64,000 nt of DNA from Clostridium sardiniense (GCF_016907995.1 NZ_JAFBDA010000003.1:124001-188000), one strand, 5' to 3'; positions 1-10,409 are shown, counted from the first letter of the stretch. The notes: generated by a model not told the origin, from the sequence alone. A program made the numbers and translations.

Positions 1-1450
1 AAAGTATTAATGCAGAAATTATTCCAAAAGCTATTACACTCCATCCATATAATAAAAGTTCTGATAAATTATATCCTCCATAAGGTGTTTTAATTTCTGT
101 AAGAAGGCTTTGAACTAACATAAATATTAATATAGATGGTGTAACATACTTAACTACTACATCCCACCACTTTCCTATGCTAAAATAAGAAACTCCATTA
201 GTATGAATACGAATCTTCTCTGGAGTTATTATCCAGCCAATTAGAATAACCTCTAATAATCCAACTACAACTATTCCATAGTTATTTATAAAGTTGTCTA
301 TTATATCTAATAGATATAAACCTGCTCCTGTTGCAAAAAGTGTACTAATTAAAAATCCTATTAAGCATATTGTTGTAACAACTTTATTTCTATTCCATCC
401 AAACTTATCTTGAAAAGGTGCAGCTACTGCCTGTGTTAAAGATACTGATGATGTTATTCCAGCAAAGATCAAGCATAAGAAAAATAAAGTTCCAAGCAAT
501 GTACCTATTGATCCCATAGTTGTAAATACTTGCGGAAATACTACAAATGCAAGTCCTACTCCACTTGATACAACTTCTGATACTGATACTCCTTGAGCTG
601 TTGCCATATATCCTAAAATAGCAAATACTGCTATCGCAGATAAAAATTCAAATCCGCAATTTGCAAATGCAGTCATAAAAGCACTATTATTTATATCTGT
701 CTTCTTTGGTAGATAACTTGAATAAGTTATCATTATTCCCATAGCCAAACTTAAAGAGAAGAATACTTGTCCGTAGGCCGCAATCCATACCTTTGGTTCC
801 ATAACCATTGACCAATCTGGAGTAAATAATGTGTTAAGCCCTTTAATTGCACCTTCTAAATTTACAGATCTAACTGCAATTATTATCATAATTACAACTA
901 GCATAGGCAAAAGTATCTTATTAGCTTTCTCTATTCCCCCTTTAATTCCCTTATAACAAATAAACCAATTTACTATCCATACAAAAGCTATTCCAAGTAA
1001 TATATACCATACAATTCCCCCAAGTTCTAAAGGTGAATTACTTAGGTTTAGAAAATTATTATGGAAAAATGTATTTGTGTCACTTCCCCATCCTTTACTA
1101 AAACTAAGACCTAAGTAATTAGTTGACCAGCTAAGTATCATTGAATAATAAATCAATATTATAAATGCACTTATAGTTGGCCACCATCCAAGCCATTCCC
1201 AACTTTTCTTTCCTCTTGCAATAGCTAGAGGAGTTGACCCCTTATATTTATGCCCCATTCCATATTCTAAAATCAAAAGTGGAATTCCTGCTGTAAATAT
1301 AGCAACGAAGTATGGAATTAAAAAAGCTCCTCCTCCATTTTCATATGCAACATAGGGAAACCTCCATATGTTACCAAGGCCTACTGCCGAACCTACTGCC
1401 GCAAGTATAAATCCAAGTTTTGATCCCCACTCTTCTCTTTTATCCTCCAT
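1..1450 (-). CDS. Sodium:neurotransmitter symporter (SNF/NSS) family transporter, 3' end cut by window edge
   Basis: A sodium-coupled symporter of the LeuT/MhsT family, probably importing an amino acid across the membrane. I translated it directly: 483 codons are visible from an ATG at 1450, preceded by AAGGGGG eight bases upstream. Residues 17-31 hold the family signature of the first, unwound helix (GSAVGLGNIWRFPYV), which binds sodium and substrate. About ten hydrophobic helices follow, with the typical tryptophan-rich segment after helix 3. Bacterial members run about 440-510 residues, so only the C-terminal tail is missing. It stands alone with a gap of about 350 bases upstream. The family is secure; the substrate cannot be told. 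Confidence 0.9.
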   Translation of the reverse strand, partial: MEDKREEWGSKLGFILAAVGSAVGLGNIWRFPYVAYENGGGAFLIPYFVAIFTAGIPLLILEYGMGHKYKGSTPLAIARGKKSWEWLGWWPTISAFIILIYYSMILSWSTNYLGLSFSKGWGSDTNTFFHNNFLNLSNSPLELGGIVWYILLGIAFVWIVNWFICYKGIKGGIEKANKILLPMLVVIMIIIAVRSVNLEGAIKGLNTLFTPDWSMVMEPKVWIAAYGQVFFSLSLAMGIMITYSSYLPKKTDINNSAFMTAFANCGFEFLSAIAVFAILGYMATAQGVSVSEVVSSGVGLAFVVFPQVFTTMGSIGTLLGTLFFLCLIFAGITSSVSLTQAVAAPFQDKFGWNRNKVVTTICLIGFLISTLFATGAGLYLLDIIDNFINNYGIVVVGLLEVILIGWIITPEKIRIHTNGVSYFSIGKWWDVVVKYVTPSILIFMLVQSLLTEIKTPYGGYNLSELLLYGWSVIAFGIISALIL

Positions 1451-1729
1451 TTTAATTCCCCCTTTTTATATTTTGTGCTAATACATATGAATCCATTATA
1501 TGTATATTATTACAAATTATTAATTAAATCAATATTTTGTTATTAATTTATATGTTTTAAAGACATTTTATTGATATTGTATGATTAATTATATGATTTT
1601 GTTATCACTTTATTATCAGTCCATAAATTATTTTTTGAATATATAATAATTACTTTAATATAATATTGTAATTATTTTGCATTTTTTATGTTTTTCATTA
1701 AATCAAATTCATTTTAATTCTCTAAAACA

Positions 1730-1758
1730 TTGACTTTAAGATAATATTATATTAGAAT
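1730..1758 (+). promoter_or_regulatory. Sigma-A type promoter for the membrane reductase gene
   Basis: TTGACT at 1730-1735 and TAGAAT at 1753-1758 are separated by exactly 17 bases, which puts the transcript start near 1765, about 38 bases before the ATG at 1803. Spacing and match are good; the promoter has not been tested. Confidence 0.7.
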
Positions 1759-1763
1759 TTATC

Positions 1764-1778
1764 TGATATTGATTATCA
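1764..1778 (+). promoter_or_regulatory. Fur box overlapping the transcription start
   Basis: The 15-mer TGATATTGATTATCA matches the 7-1-7 Fur consensus TGATAATNATTATCA at 14 of 15 positions. It lies directly after the -10 element, at the expected transcription start, where bound Fur would block initiation. This suggests iron-repressed expression of the downstream gene. Confidence 0.8.
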
Positions 1779-1802
1779 ATTTAAAAAGAAAAGAGGTCTC
1801 AT

Positions 1803-2474
1803 ATGTATTTAATTTATTCATTAATAGTAGTAATACTCATGTCACTACTATTTACAAAAACAATCAGAAATCATTCTAAGATTTTTTATTCAATCGCCTC
1901 TATAGCAGCTATTGCTACAACTATTTATGAAATTTTAAGATTAACTTCTAATTTAAAATTACAGGGAATTATAGCTAATTTAGAAAAGGCTTCTATGAAG
2001 GGCAATATAGCAATTGCATTTTTTGTGTTAGTAATGTTTGCAGGTGCATTAAACTCAAGATGGACCATAACTAAGAAATTATTAAGCATAAGAGCTGAAC
2101 TAGCTATACTTGGATCTATACTTATACTTCCACATTGTGTAATGTATTTTGTTAGATTTATAGTTAAATTATTTAATAATCAACCTATAAAACCTTTATA
2201 CTTAATTTATTTAATTGTAGGACTTATAGCTTTCATTATAATGATTCCACTATTTATAACTTCACTTAAGAAGTTTAGAAGCAAAATGAAATATAAGGAT
2301 TGGAAAAAGCTACAAAGATATGCTTATCCATTTTACCTTTTAGCTTATGTACATATATTACTTGCGTTATTAAATAGCAAGCAAGTAGATTTATTAAAAT
2401 TAATAACATATACAGTTTTATTTGGTGTTTATTTTATTCTAAAGTTAGTAAAAACATTTAGTAAAAAGAATTAG
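1803..2474 (+). CDS. Ferric-reductase-like transmembrane protein (putative haem b membrane reductase)
   Basis: A 223-residue protein with about six hydrophobic helices and very few polar stretches. It resembles the ferric-reductase-like/MsrQ type transmembrane domain: paired helices each carry a histidine that could bind haem, at LPHCVMYF (about residue 111) and YVHILLALL (about 181). There is no flavin or NAD-binding domain, so a partner would be needed. The start is supported by AGAGGT five bases upstream. It is one of only two plus-strand genes here. The strong promoter and Fur box imply a role in iron acquisition or iron-limited respiration. The fold assignment is inferred from helix and histidine pattern, and the electron donor and acceptor are unknown. 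Confidence 0.65.
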   Translation: MYLIYSLIVVILMSLLFTKTIRNHSKIFYSIASIAAIATTIYEILRLTSNLKLQGIIANLEKASMKGNIAIAFFVLVMFAGALNSRWTITKKLLSIRAELAILGSILILPHCVMYFVRFIVKLFNNQPIKPLYLIYLIVGLIAFIIMIPLFITSLKKFRSKMKYKDWKKLQRYAYPFYLLAYVHILLALLNSKQVDLLKLITYTVLFGVYFILKLVKTFSKKN

Positions 2475-2482
2475 TTCTAATA

Positions 2483-2531
2483 AAAACAACCTAGTTAAAC
2501 AGACAAATCGTCTATTTAACTAGGTTGTTTT
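2483..2531. terminator. Bidirectional intrinsic terminator
   Basis: A 17-bp perfect stem (2483-2499 with 2515-2531) with A-run and T-run on opposite flanks. It separates the convergent reductase (plus) and MFS (minus) genes and can stop both transcripts. Confidence 0.85.
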
Positions 2532-2545
2532 TAATGAATATATTC

Positions 2546-3970
2546 TTAACTAACTTTACTAAACTTTCTATACCTTATTATTGCTACAATTGTCGCAACA
2601 CTACATATTACCCCTGCAACTATGAATACCCAATCCATTCCATATATAAATACATCATTTCTTCCTAGTATATAATTATCTACTTGATATCCTATCTTAT
2701 AGCTCATTCTATCATATAAAAGTGTTGTAGCTAATGTGTAGCCAAATACCATACCTAAATTTCTAAGTAACGAATTTACACTTCCAGCTATTCCAAGCTC
2801 ATTTTTCTTAATCTCTGCCATTACTAAAGAATTATTTGGAGATTTAAATATTCCATTTCCTACTCCCATAATTACACTATATATTCCTAAAATCCATATG
2901 CTTGTTTCGTCTTTAACTGTACCCATTAAGAATAACCCTAAAGTTAAAAGCATAATACCAATTAATGAGATAAGCTCTGCATTTAGCTTATCTGAAAGTG
3001 AGCCACTAAATGGTGATACAATAGCTAATGCTATAGGATATATCATAAGAAACATACCAGTTTCAAATGGCGACATCTTAAGTACATCTTGCAAGTAAAA
3101 TGGTAATAATATTGATACACAACTTATTCCTATAAATGATATACATCCACAAAGCACACTTAAAGAAAATAATTTTGTCTTAAATAATTTTAAATTTAAA
3201 ACTGGTGATTTAACTGTCATTTGTAGATATATAAATATTGAAAATGAAATTATAGAAATTAAAAATCCAAGTAGTATGGGTACACTTGTATATCCTTTAA
3301 ATTCACCTTCTGTTACTGATAATACTATTGATACTATAAATACAGCAAATACTAAAGTTCCTCTAATATCAATTTTTTGTTTTGTATCATTTTGCACTTC
3401 ATTTAATACAAATTTTGATGCTATAAAGTTTATTATGCCTATTGGTATATTTATATAAAATATACAGTCCCATCTAAATGAAACTATTATTCCTCCAAGA
3501 GCTGGTCCTATCATTGTACCTAAAGCTACTGCACTTGCCGCTATTCCCATGGCTTTTCCTCTTCCTTCTTTTACAAAGGTGCTTGTTATTATTCCCATAC
3601 TATTTGCCATAGTGCAAGCTGCACCTGTACCTTGAATTACTCTTGCAACTATAAGCAATGGTAAACTTTTTGATATACCTCCCATTAATGAACCAATAGT
3701 AAATATTAAAATACCTATTTTAAAAACACTGCATTTACCCTTTATATCTCCAAGTCTACCGCATAATAATATCAGTACTGATATTGTCATAAGATAGCTT
3801 GTAACAATCCATTGAACCCCTGCCATACTTACATTTAAATCATGCGAAATCATTGGTAATGCAACATTTACAATACTTCCATCTATACACGTCATAAAAG
3901 TCATAGTTACTACGCAAATTAATATCTTCCATTTTTTAGACGAGCTGATTTCTTCATTAGCTTTATTCAT
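2546..3970 (-). CDS. MFS drug efflux transporter, DHA2 (EmrB/QacA) family
   Basis: A 474-residue membrane protein with about 14 predicted helices, the DHA2 size and layout of proton-driven multidrug exporters. It shows the loop 2-3 motif GRLGDIKG near residue 70, the early motif with Asp (CIDGSIVNVALP, residues 28-39) and the antiporter motif GPALGGI near 155. GGAGGGT lies six bases before the ATG. It is a single-gene transcript: a terminator sits downstream and an A/T-rich gap with no visible regulator gene upstream. Substrates cannot be predicted from sequence. Confidence 0.88.
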   Translation of the reverse strand: MNKANEEISSSKKWKILICVVTMTFMTCIDGSIVNVALPMISHDLNVSMAGVQWIVTSYLMTISVLILLCGRLGDIKGKCSVFKIGILIFTIGSLMGGISKSLPLLIVARVIQGTGAACTMANSMGIITSTFVKEGRGKAMGIAASAVALGTMIGPALGGIIVSFRWDCIFYINIPIGIINFIASKFVLNEVQNDTKQKIDIRGTLVFAVFIVSIVLSVTEGEFKGYTSVPILLGFLISIISFSIFIYLQMTVKSPVLNLKLFKTKLFSLSVLCGCISFIGISCVSILLPFYLQDVLKMSPFETGMFLMIYPIALAIVSPFSGSLSDKLNAELISLIGIMLLTLGLFLMGTVKDETSIWILGIYSVIMGVGNGIFKSPNNSLVMAEIKKNELGIAGSVNSLLRNLGMVFGYTLATTLLYDRMSYKIGYQVDNYILGRNDVFIYGMDWVFIVAGVICSVATIVAIIRYRKFSKVS

Positions 3971-4116
3971 TTTACTACCCTCCTATAATATAAATATAAG
4001 TTTATTATAGGAGAACTTTATTAACTTTTTACTCCGCTAGTATGTATATTATTTAAATATATATATGTGACTATTTAATTTACAATTAATCCATTAATTA
4101 TACTACTACTAAAAAT

Positions 4117-4156
4117 AAATAAGATAAGCTACATTTATGTGTAGCTTATCTTATTT
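4117..4156 (-). terminator. Intrinsic terminator of the ferritin-like gene
   Basis: A 16-bp perfect stem (4117-4132 with 4141-4156), with the first arm overlapping the stop codon of the gene. On the minus strand it is followed by a T-rich stretch. Confidence 0.8.
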
Positions 4157-4699
4157 ACTTTTTCTATATATCATACCTCTATGACTGACCTCACTTATTG
4201 GCCCATAACTATCTTCATCAATAGTAGTTAAAGCTTTAGTTAATTCTTCAACATGTTCTTTCTCTTCTTTAATAATTTGATTTATTATACAAACTATAGA
4301 TTGATCTTTTATATTGTTTATAAATTCTTCGTAAAGTATTATAGCTTCTAACTCACCTTTTATTAAAATCCTTATAGAATCAAGTAAGTCCTCCTTTTCA
4401 ACTTTAGTGCTTTCTTTATATTTTTGCTTTGTATATATATTAATCTCTGAATAAATCTTCTTCTTTAATTCTCCCTCTTCTTTATCTACCTTTCTAAGTG
4501 CATCTAAAAACATCCCATAATGTACTTTCTCTCTTTTCATTATTTGATAAAAAATACCCTTTACTTCTTTATTATCAGTTAATGATATAAAATGGCTATA
4601 ATCATCTATTGCTACTATTTCTGCTATCATTCCTTCTCTTAAAAAAGTTTCTATATTTCTTTCCATACCTTGCGGTTGTCTCTCTGTAGTATAACTCAT
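4151..4699 (-). CDS. Ferritin-like di-iron protein (rubrerythrin-superfamily four-helix bundle)
   Basis: A 182-residue helical protein made of two similar halves. Each has a glutamate-bearing helix followed by an ExxH helix: E27 with E57-x-x-H60, and E116/E118 with E146-x-x-H149. This is the carboxylate/histidine di-iron set of the ferritin-like superfamily. There is no rubredoxin Cys4 domain, so it is not a classical rubrerythrin; peroxide scavenging or iron handling is possible but unproven. The C-terminal 20 residues form a polar tail. AAAGGAG lies before the ATG. It is transcribed alone, and I see no PerR or Fur box upstream. Confidence 0.7.
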   Translation of the reverse strand: MSYTTERQPQGMERNIETFLREGMIAEIVAIDDYSHFISLTDNKEVKGIFYQIMKREKVHYGMFLDALRKVDKEEGELKKKIYSEINIYTKQKYKESTKVEKEDLLDSIRILIKGELEAIILYEEFINNIKDQSIVCIINQIIKEEKEHVEELTKALTTIDEDSYGPISEVSHRGMIYRKSK

Positions 4700-4775
4700 A
4701 AATATCTCCTTTAATAAATTCGTACAGTTTTAGTTTATTAAATTTAAAATACTATTGTTACATAAATATATAACA

Positions 4776-4817
4776 AAATTAAAGCATCACTTATATAATT
4801 AAGCGATGCTCTAATTT
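4776..4817 (-). terminator. Intrinsic terminator of the collagenase gene
   Basis: An 18-bp stem (4776-4793 with 4800-4817) closed by a 6-base loop, with two G-U wobbles when read as minus-strand RNA, followed by a T-rich tract. Confidence 0.85.
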
Positions 4818-4826
4818 AAAATAACT

Positions 4827-7800
4827 CTATTTATTTTTTATTTGTAATTTATAGCTTCCACTATCTGAATTTTCATATTTATAAACACATAAATAGTACT
4901 TTCCTGGCTTCGCTTTATAAGTATTAGATAACTTATTACCATCTTCTTTAGCATAAGTTACATAGTTATTTAAATCATCAGCTGAATATAGTATCCAATT
5001 CATACCTATATTATTGCTATTTTCAACTAATATATTTAAATCACTTGAGTCTTTTACATCAAAGCTATAAATATCCTTAATATCCTCACCATTTAAGTTT
5101 CCTAATATTTTGCTGTTATTACTTACTTTCATTGCACTTTTAAATTCATCATTTTTTTCAACTTCTTTTATAAATTCTTGTTGTTCTTGACCTTTATCTG
5201 TTAATGGTCCATTAACGTTTAATGTATAATCTCCAGCTTTTCCATCATAACTATATACACTAATATAGTATCTACCTGGCTTTAATGTTGCTTCACCTTC
5301 TTTTAATACATTATCATTACTAGTTGGATACATTATATACTTACTTAAATCATTTTCATTATAAACAAGCCATGTCATTCCTACTGAATTTATATTTTCC
5401 ATACTAATGTTTACTTTTCCTTCTTTATCAACATCAAAATAATATTTATCAGTAGAATCATCTTTAGATAAACTTGCTTTTACAAGAATATCTGATTTTG
5501 ATATTTTATTTGCTTTTTCATATGAATTATTTGGTTCTGACTCTGTAATTGTACCACTTGGAACTCGTTTAGTAATTTTAACTTTTTTACTAGTTATATT
5601 TGTTGCACCTAGATTATCAGTAACCTTTAACTTAATAGTATATTCACCTATTTTATTAAATTCATGATTAACTACTGCTTTATTAGATGTAGTACCATCT
5701 CCAAAATCCCATTCATAATTTTTAATTTGTCCATCTTCATCTTTTGAAGTACTTCCATCAAACTTTACTTCTTTTCCTATTGATGATGTATCATCTGATT
5801 TTATAACTGCTTTAGGTATTTTATTATTTTGTTTTTCATTAACATTTAAACCATGGAATACAACATCATATTGATAGTTACCATCTTTATCTACTCTGTG
5901 ATTAACAAAGTATGCAGTAACAGTTTTATATCCACTCCACTCTTTATTAGATAAATCTTTTAATATATTATCTAACTTTGAGTTCATATCTTTCCAATCT
6001 GAAGCTTCACCATTACTCTTAGCCCCTGTATATGTTCCTCTTATATCATAAGTATTGAAGAATTGAGATTTTTCTTCTGTAGTAGTTACATCTTTTATGC
6101 TTGAAACCTCTTTTATATCATTACATACTTCATTGATATTTTTGTAAGGATGACTTTCTGTATAATCATCTGATACTAAAGGTACATTTAAGTTTTGAAG
6201 ATTTTTTAATAAACCATCCATATAATCTTGATACTTATTATTTAAATTAGAATCACTACTCATTGATTCTATATAATCTTTATATCCTCTAGCATCATTA
6301 TGTTTTATATAATCTGTCATTTTCTTAAACATATCTATATTGTTGTTATACATATAATTTGAGAATGCAAATCCATAGTGATAGAATTCCCATGACCCAT
6401 ATTTAGCATGAAGTAAATCATTTAAAGACATTCTACTATTTCTATCATAAGCTATATTTTGAGCTACTGATTTTCTTGGTTTTATTCCATCTGTTCTAGT
6501 TGATCCTGCAAAGAATTCTGCTGTTCCTTCTTCATACCAAGTTAATGATCCATCTTTATAGAATTCACCTTGTCCAAACATCCCTGGAACAACATATCTC
6601 GCTTGAAGATAATGAGTAAATTCATGACGGAATAATTCTTCTAAAGTATATATACTTTCCTCTGGAGTTCTTTCATATGTAAAGAATGTTCCTACTCCTT
6701 CAATATATATTCCTCCATTATCAGTACTATATCCATATAATTTTTGGTTTAACTTATACTCTTCTGGTGAGTTATATATTACTACAGTTAATACATCATC
6801 TGGATTACCTTGCTCTAATGCCTTATCATTTTGAACTACCCTCATAAATTGAGCTTTAACTTCTTTTGAAGCCCAATATAATCTCTTTATTTTTTCTTCT
6901 GATACTTTATCTCCAGCTTTGACCACAAACTTTCCGTCATCAAACTTGTAAGTTTTTGATAAATATTTATCTTTTGAATCTTCTTTTATTTTATTAAAAT
7001 TTATATCTTTTCCATATTCATCTTTTCCATTAAAGTTACTATCTAAAGAACTAGCTGCTTCTATATATTGATAAGATAAATATGGATATGTATGCATTGC
7101 ATCCTCTAAAGCCCTTTGTGAATATCTAGGATCCATCCTAAATTTCCCCATCCTACCGGTAAAATAAAGTGCATTATTAACAAGCCAAGCATTATCCTTA
7201 TTCATTCTGTTTCCTAATAAACATAAACTCTCTAATTGATCCATATAAGGATTAATCTTACCATAAAAAATTGTATCTTTTGCGTCATAAGAGCTTGTAT
7301 TATATAAAACTGAGTTAGTATAGTAATCTATTCCCTTAAGTAAATTATATACTGCATTCCCCTTTGCATTATCCTTTGCATATTCTTTAGCATTATCATT
7401 AAATTGAATAAGTATGTTTCTTGAATTATTTATAACCTCAGGATCCGCTGACGCATTCCCTATAAGTCTTCCAAGTGCTTCTACTACTCCATCTTGAGTT
7501 TTTGTACCTAGTCTAAAATTACTATTAGATTCAATAGCTTTCATAGCAGGTAAACATCTATTCTTAAACTCTACAGTGTTTAAGTATGATAACTGATTAT
7601 TATAATATCCAAGATAATATCCGGCTCTTAAGAATTCTACTAAAGTTGGTATACCTTTATTATCAGTACTTGTATAACTTCTACCACTATCCTCTAGTGC
7701 ATATATAATAGCTTGTACACGGTCTTTATTATTAAAGAACTTATACGAACTATCACTAAATTCAAATAAACCTGGGACATTTTCATAACTTATTTTTTTT

Positions 7801-8129
7801 ATTACTGAAACTAAGTCACTATAGTTCATTCTATTTAATTCATCCAATGTATAATTTCTACTTTTATTATTACTTTGAACTTTAGTTGCATAGCCTTGTG
7901 GAATATTATTAGTTGGTACTACATTTTTATATACATCTTTTTTAATTAAGTCATTACTACTAACTTCTCTAGTTAATTCTGTATTATTGACTTGATTTTT
8001 CTGTGCTGCAAATACAGGAATTGAACTATTGAATAAAAGAAATGCTGTTAATGTTAATGCTACCCCCCCTTCTCTAATTAGTTTTAACTTGTTTGGTTTT
8101 TCTTTAAATTCTTTCTCTTTTGTAATCAT
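4827..8129 (-). CDS. Secreted microbial collagenase (peptidase family M9B, ColG-type architecture)
   Basis: A zinc metalloprotease that degrades triple-helical collagen outside the cell. A signal peptide (hydrophobic core about 20-41, ending AAQ) is followed by the M9 activator region and then the peptidase domain. The zinc site is H502-E-F-T-H506 with the third ligand E534, 32 residues after the first histidine, as in ColG. One PKD domain follows (about 772-853, WDFGDG motif), then two PPC-type collagen-binding domains (about 862-975 and 987-1098). One PKD plus two binding domains and 1100 residues match ColG (about 1118) rather than ColH. GGAGGATTTT precedes the ATG. It is monocistronic. 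No VirR-type box was seen upstream. Confidence 0.95.
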   Translation of the reverse strand: MITKEKEFKEKPNKLKLIREGGVALTLTAFLLFNSSIPVFAAQKNQVNNTELTREVSSNDLIKKDVYKNVVPTNNIPQGYATKVQSNNKSRNYTLDELNRMNYSDLVSVIKKISYENVPGLFEFSDSSYKFFNNKDRVQAIIYALEDSGRSYTSTDNKGIPTLVEFLRAGYYLGYYNNQLSYLNTVEFKNRCLPAMKAIESNSNFRLGTKTQDGVVEALGRLIGNASADPEVINNSRNILIQFNDNAKEYAKDNAKGNAVYNLLKGIDYYTNSVLYNTSSYDAKDTIFYGKINPYMDQLESLCLLGNRMNKDNAWLVNNALYFTGRMGKFRMDPRYSQRALEDAMHTYPYLSYQYIEAASSLDSNFNGKDEYGKDINFNKIKEDSKDKYLSKTYKFDDGKFVVKAGDKVSEEKIKRLYWASKEVKAQFMRVVQNDKALEQGNPDDVLTVVIYNSPEEYKLNQKLYGYSTDNGGIYIEGVGTFFTYERTPEESIYTLEELFRHEFTHYLQARYVVPGMFGQGEFYKDGSLTWYEEGTAEFFAGSTRTDGIKPRKSVAQNIAYDRNSRMSLNDLLHAKYGSWEFYHYGFAFSNYMYNNNIDMFKKMTDYIKHNDARGYKDYIESMSSDSNLNNKYQDYMDGLLKNLQNLNVPLVSDDYTESHPYKNINEVCNDIKEVSSIKDVTTTEEKSQFFNTYDIRGTYTGAKSNGEASDWKDMNSKLDNILKDLSNKEWSGYKTVTAYFVNHRVDKDGNYQYDVVFHGLNVNEKQNNKIPKAVIKSDDTSSIGKEVKFDGSTSKDEDGQIKNYEWDFGDGTTSNKAVVNHEFNKIGEYTIKLKVTDNLGATNITSKKVKITKRVPSGTITESEPNNSYEKANKISKSDILVKASLSKDDSTDKYYFDVDKEGKVNISMENINSVGMTWLVYNENDLSKYIMYPTSNDNVLKEGEATLKPGRYYISVYSYDGKAGDYTLNVNGPLTDKGQEQQEFIKEVEKNDEFKSAMKVSNNSKILGNLNGEDIKDIYSFDVKDSSDLNILVENSNNIGMNWILYSADDLNNYVTYAKEDGNKLSNTYKAKPGKYYLCVYKYENSDSGSYKLQIKNK

Positions 8130-8367
8130 AAAATCCTCCTATGTAAAGTAATTATTTATATAAATATCCTTTTAATTTATAAAAGCATATTACATACACC
8201 AATCAGTTTATATAATTGATTTTACTTTTAAATTTATTTTTTAATTAAACTATATTTACAATTAAAAATATGTTAAATACTTCACAAGTATATCACTATA
8301 TCTTAAATAATTCATAAGAAATAGGTGAAATCGTACTACTATTTAACATTTTATATAAAATTTGTAC
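8130..8367. other. Upstream region of the collagenase gene
   Basis: About 240 bases of very A/T-rich DNA. It holds imperfect AATCA/TGATT arms at 8201-8221, roughly 70-90 bases before the start codon, which might be an operator. I could not identify a confident -35/-10 pair or a VirR box. No coding potential was seen. Confidence 0.4.
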
Positions 8368-8424
8368 AAAAAAAGAGCCTATATACATAGACACTCTTTT
8401 TTTATATTGTCTACTATATAGGCT
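8368..8424 (-). terminator. htpG terminator with a competing second hairpin
   Basis: On the minus strand, arms 8408-8424 and 8376-8393 form a stem of 10 + 6 bp with a small bulge, followed by a T-run at 8368-8374. The loop contains an A-run plus GAG (8394-8403) that can instead pair with 8368-8377, so two mutually exclusive hairpins are possible. Confidence 0.8.
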
Positions 8425-8457
8425 TCAGTTTAATTCATTAAAACTCATTTTTATTAT

Positions 8458-10338
8458 TTATTTCATCAATTTACATATAGCATTTGTAAAATCAACTGGG
8501 TCTTTTATATCAATTCCTTCTATAAGTAATGCTTGATTATATAATAAATCTGTATATAGCTTAAACTTATCTTTATCATGCTCATATGCATCTTTTAATG
8601 CTTTAAATACATCATGATTTATATTTATTTCTAAAACTTTATCTGCCTTTACACCTGGACTGTTAGGCATAGCATTTAGAATTTTTTCCATTTCAAGAGT
8701 TATCTCACCCATAGTTGATAAACATACTGGATGATTCTTTAATATCTTTGATTCTTTTACGCTTGTAACTTTATCATTCAATAGATCCTTCATAGCTTCA
8801 AAGATTTCTTTATTTTCTTTTTCATCTGCTTCTGATACTTCTTTATTATCTTCTGATTCTATTCCTAAGTCTCCGCCAGATACTGATCTAAATTCTTTAT
8901 CTTTATACTTAATAAGCATCTTTATAGCAAATTCATCTACATCTTCAGTAAAGTATAGAACTTCATATCCTTTATCTAATAATGCTTCTGTTTGTGGAAG
9001 TTTTTCAATTCTCTCATTTGATTCTCCAGTTGCATAGTAGATATATTTTTGATCTTCTTTCATTCTTTCTACGTATTCATCTAGTGTAACTAATTTCTTT
9101 TCTTTTGATGAGTAGAACATTAATAAATCTTGTAGCACTTCTTTATTTGCTCCAAAGTCATCATATACACCATATTTTAATTGTCTTCCAAATGATTTAT
9201 AGAATTTTTCATACTTTTCTCTTTCATTCTTTAGCGTGTTCTTTAATTCATTTTTTATCTTATTTTTAATATTTTTAGCTATAAGTCTTAGTTGTCTATC
9301 ATGCTGTAACATTTCTCTTGATATATTAAGAGATAAATCTGGTGAGTCCACTACCCCTTTAACAAAACCAAAGTAATCAGGCAATAAGTCTCCACACTTA
9401 TTCATTATTAGAACACCATTTGAATATAATTCTAATCCTTTTTCATATTCTTTTGTGTAGAAATCATATGGAATATTTTCTGGTATAAATAATATTGCAT
9501 TATAACTTATCATACCATCAACACTTATATGAATATGTTTTAAAGGTTTATCAAATCCATAATGTTTTTCTAAATAGAAATTATCATAATCTTCATCAGT
9601 AAGTTCTTTCTTATTCTTTTTCCATATAGGAACCATGCTATTTACTACTTTAAGTTCTTTAACTTCTTCGTATTCATCTTCACTACCTTTTTTAAGCTTT
9701 TTAGTAGTTATATCCATCTTTATTGGATATCTTATAAAATCTGAATACTTCTTGATCATTGCTTGTAATTTATATTCATTTAAGTATTGATCATAATCTT
9801 CATCTTCTAAATTTTCTTTTATCTTAAGAATAACTTCTGTACCTACACTATCTTTAGTGCAAGGTTCAATTGTATATCCATCTTCCCCTTCTGATTCCCA
9901 CTTGTAAGCTTCACTACTTCCAAAGGCCTTACTTATAACAGTAACTTTATCAGCTACTAGGAATGCTGAATAAAATCCAACACCAAATTGACCTATTATA
10001 TTGTGTTCATCATTAACTTCATTTTCTTTCTTAAACTTTAGTGACCCACTTTGAGCTATAACACCAAGGTTATCTTCAAGATCTTCTTTTGTCATTCCAA
10101 TACCAGTATCACTAATTGTTAGTGTTCTGTTTTCTTTATCAGGAGTTATCTTAATGTAGTAGTCATCTTTATTAAATTTTATGGAATCATCTACTAATGC
10201 TTTATAGTAAATTTTATCAATGGCATCACTTGCATTAGATATAAGCTCCCTTAAAAATATCTCTCTATTTGTATAGATTGAGTTAATCATAAGGTCTAAT
10301 AATCTTTTAGACTCTGCTTTAAATTGTTTCTTTTCCAT
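8458..10338 (-). CDS. htpG: Chaperone protein HtpG (Hsp90)
   Basis: The bacterial Hsp90, an ATP-dependent cytosolic dimeric chaperone. The N-terminal GHKL ATPase carries the expected motifs: ELISNASDA (helix with the catalytic Glu and Asn), DTGIGM, and [11 protein letters not shown] of the ATP lid. Middle and dimerisation domains follow. From this start it has 626 residues, the normal family length. I chose the ATG at 10338 because AAGGGAG lies eight bases upstream; an in-frame ATG six codons earlier (10356) overlaps no such site. The gene is monocistronic, with its own promoter, a CIRCE operator in the 5' untranslated region and a strong terminator. Confidence 0.97.
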   Translation of the reverse strand: MEKKQFKAESKRLLDLMINSIYTNREIFLRELISNASDAIDKIYYKALVDDSIKFNKDDYYIKITPDKENRTLTISDTGIGMTKEDLEDNLGVIAQSGSLKFKKENEVNDEHNIIGQFGVGFYSAFLVADKVTVISKAFGSSEAYKWESEGEDGYTIEPCTKDSVGTEVILKIKENLEDEDYDQYLNEYKLQAMIKKYSDFIRYPIKMDITTKKLKKGSEDEYEEVKELKVVNSMVPIWKKNKKELTDEDYDNFYLEKHYGFDKPLKHIHISVDGMISYNAILFIPENIPYDFYTKEYEKGLELYSNGVLIMNKCGDLLPDYFGFVKGVVDSPDLSLNISREMLQHDRQLRLIAKNIKNKIKNELKNTLKNEREKYEKFYKSFGRQLKYGVYDDFGANKEVLQDLLMFYSSKEKKLVTLDEYVERMKEDQKYIYYATGESNERIEKLPQTEALLDKGYEVLYFTEDVDEFAIKMLIKYKDKEFRSVSGGDLGIESEDNKEVSEADEKENKEIFEAMKDLLNDKVTSVKESKILKNHPVCLSTMGEITLEMEKILNAMPNSPGVKADKVLEININHDVFKALKDAYEHDKDKFKLYTDLLYNQALLIEGIDIKDPVDFTNAICKLMK

Positions 10339-10409
10339 ATCTAATTCTCCCTTCATAATAAAAACATTTACTAAATTACATATTGTAATAATTTATTTAA
10401 ACCTTATAA

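Larger units (their letters stand above)
1451..1802. other. Divergent intergenic region between symporter and reductase genes
   Basis: A 352-base A/T-rich spacer between two divergent genes. The right-hand 70 bases hold the promoter and Fur box described separately. I see no gene, hairpin or clear minus-strand promoter in the rest, though a TATAAT lies about 40 bases upstream of the symporter ATG without a good -35 partner. Confidence 0.5.

Noticed and set aside
8130..8340. VirR box upstream of the collagenase
   Set aside because: No pair of CCCAGTT-type repeats was found on either strand of the upstream region.
10339..10356. Six-codon longer htpG start
   Set aside because: The Shine-Dalgarno AAGGGAG lies inside this extension and fits the ATG at 10338.
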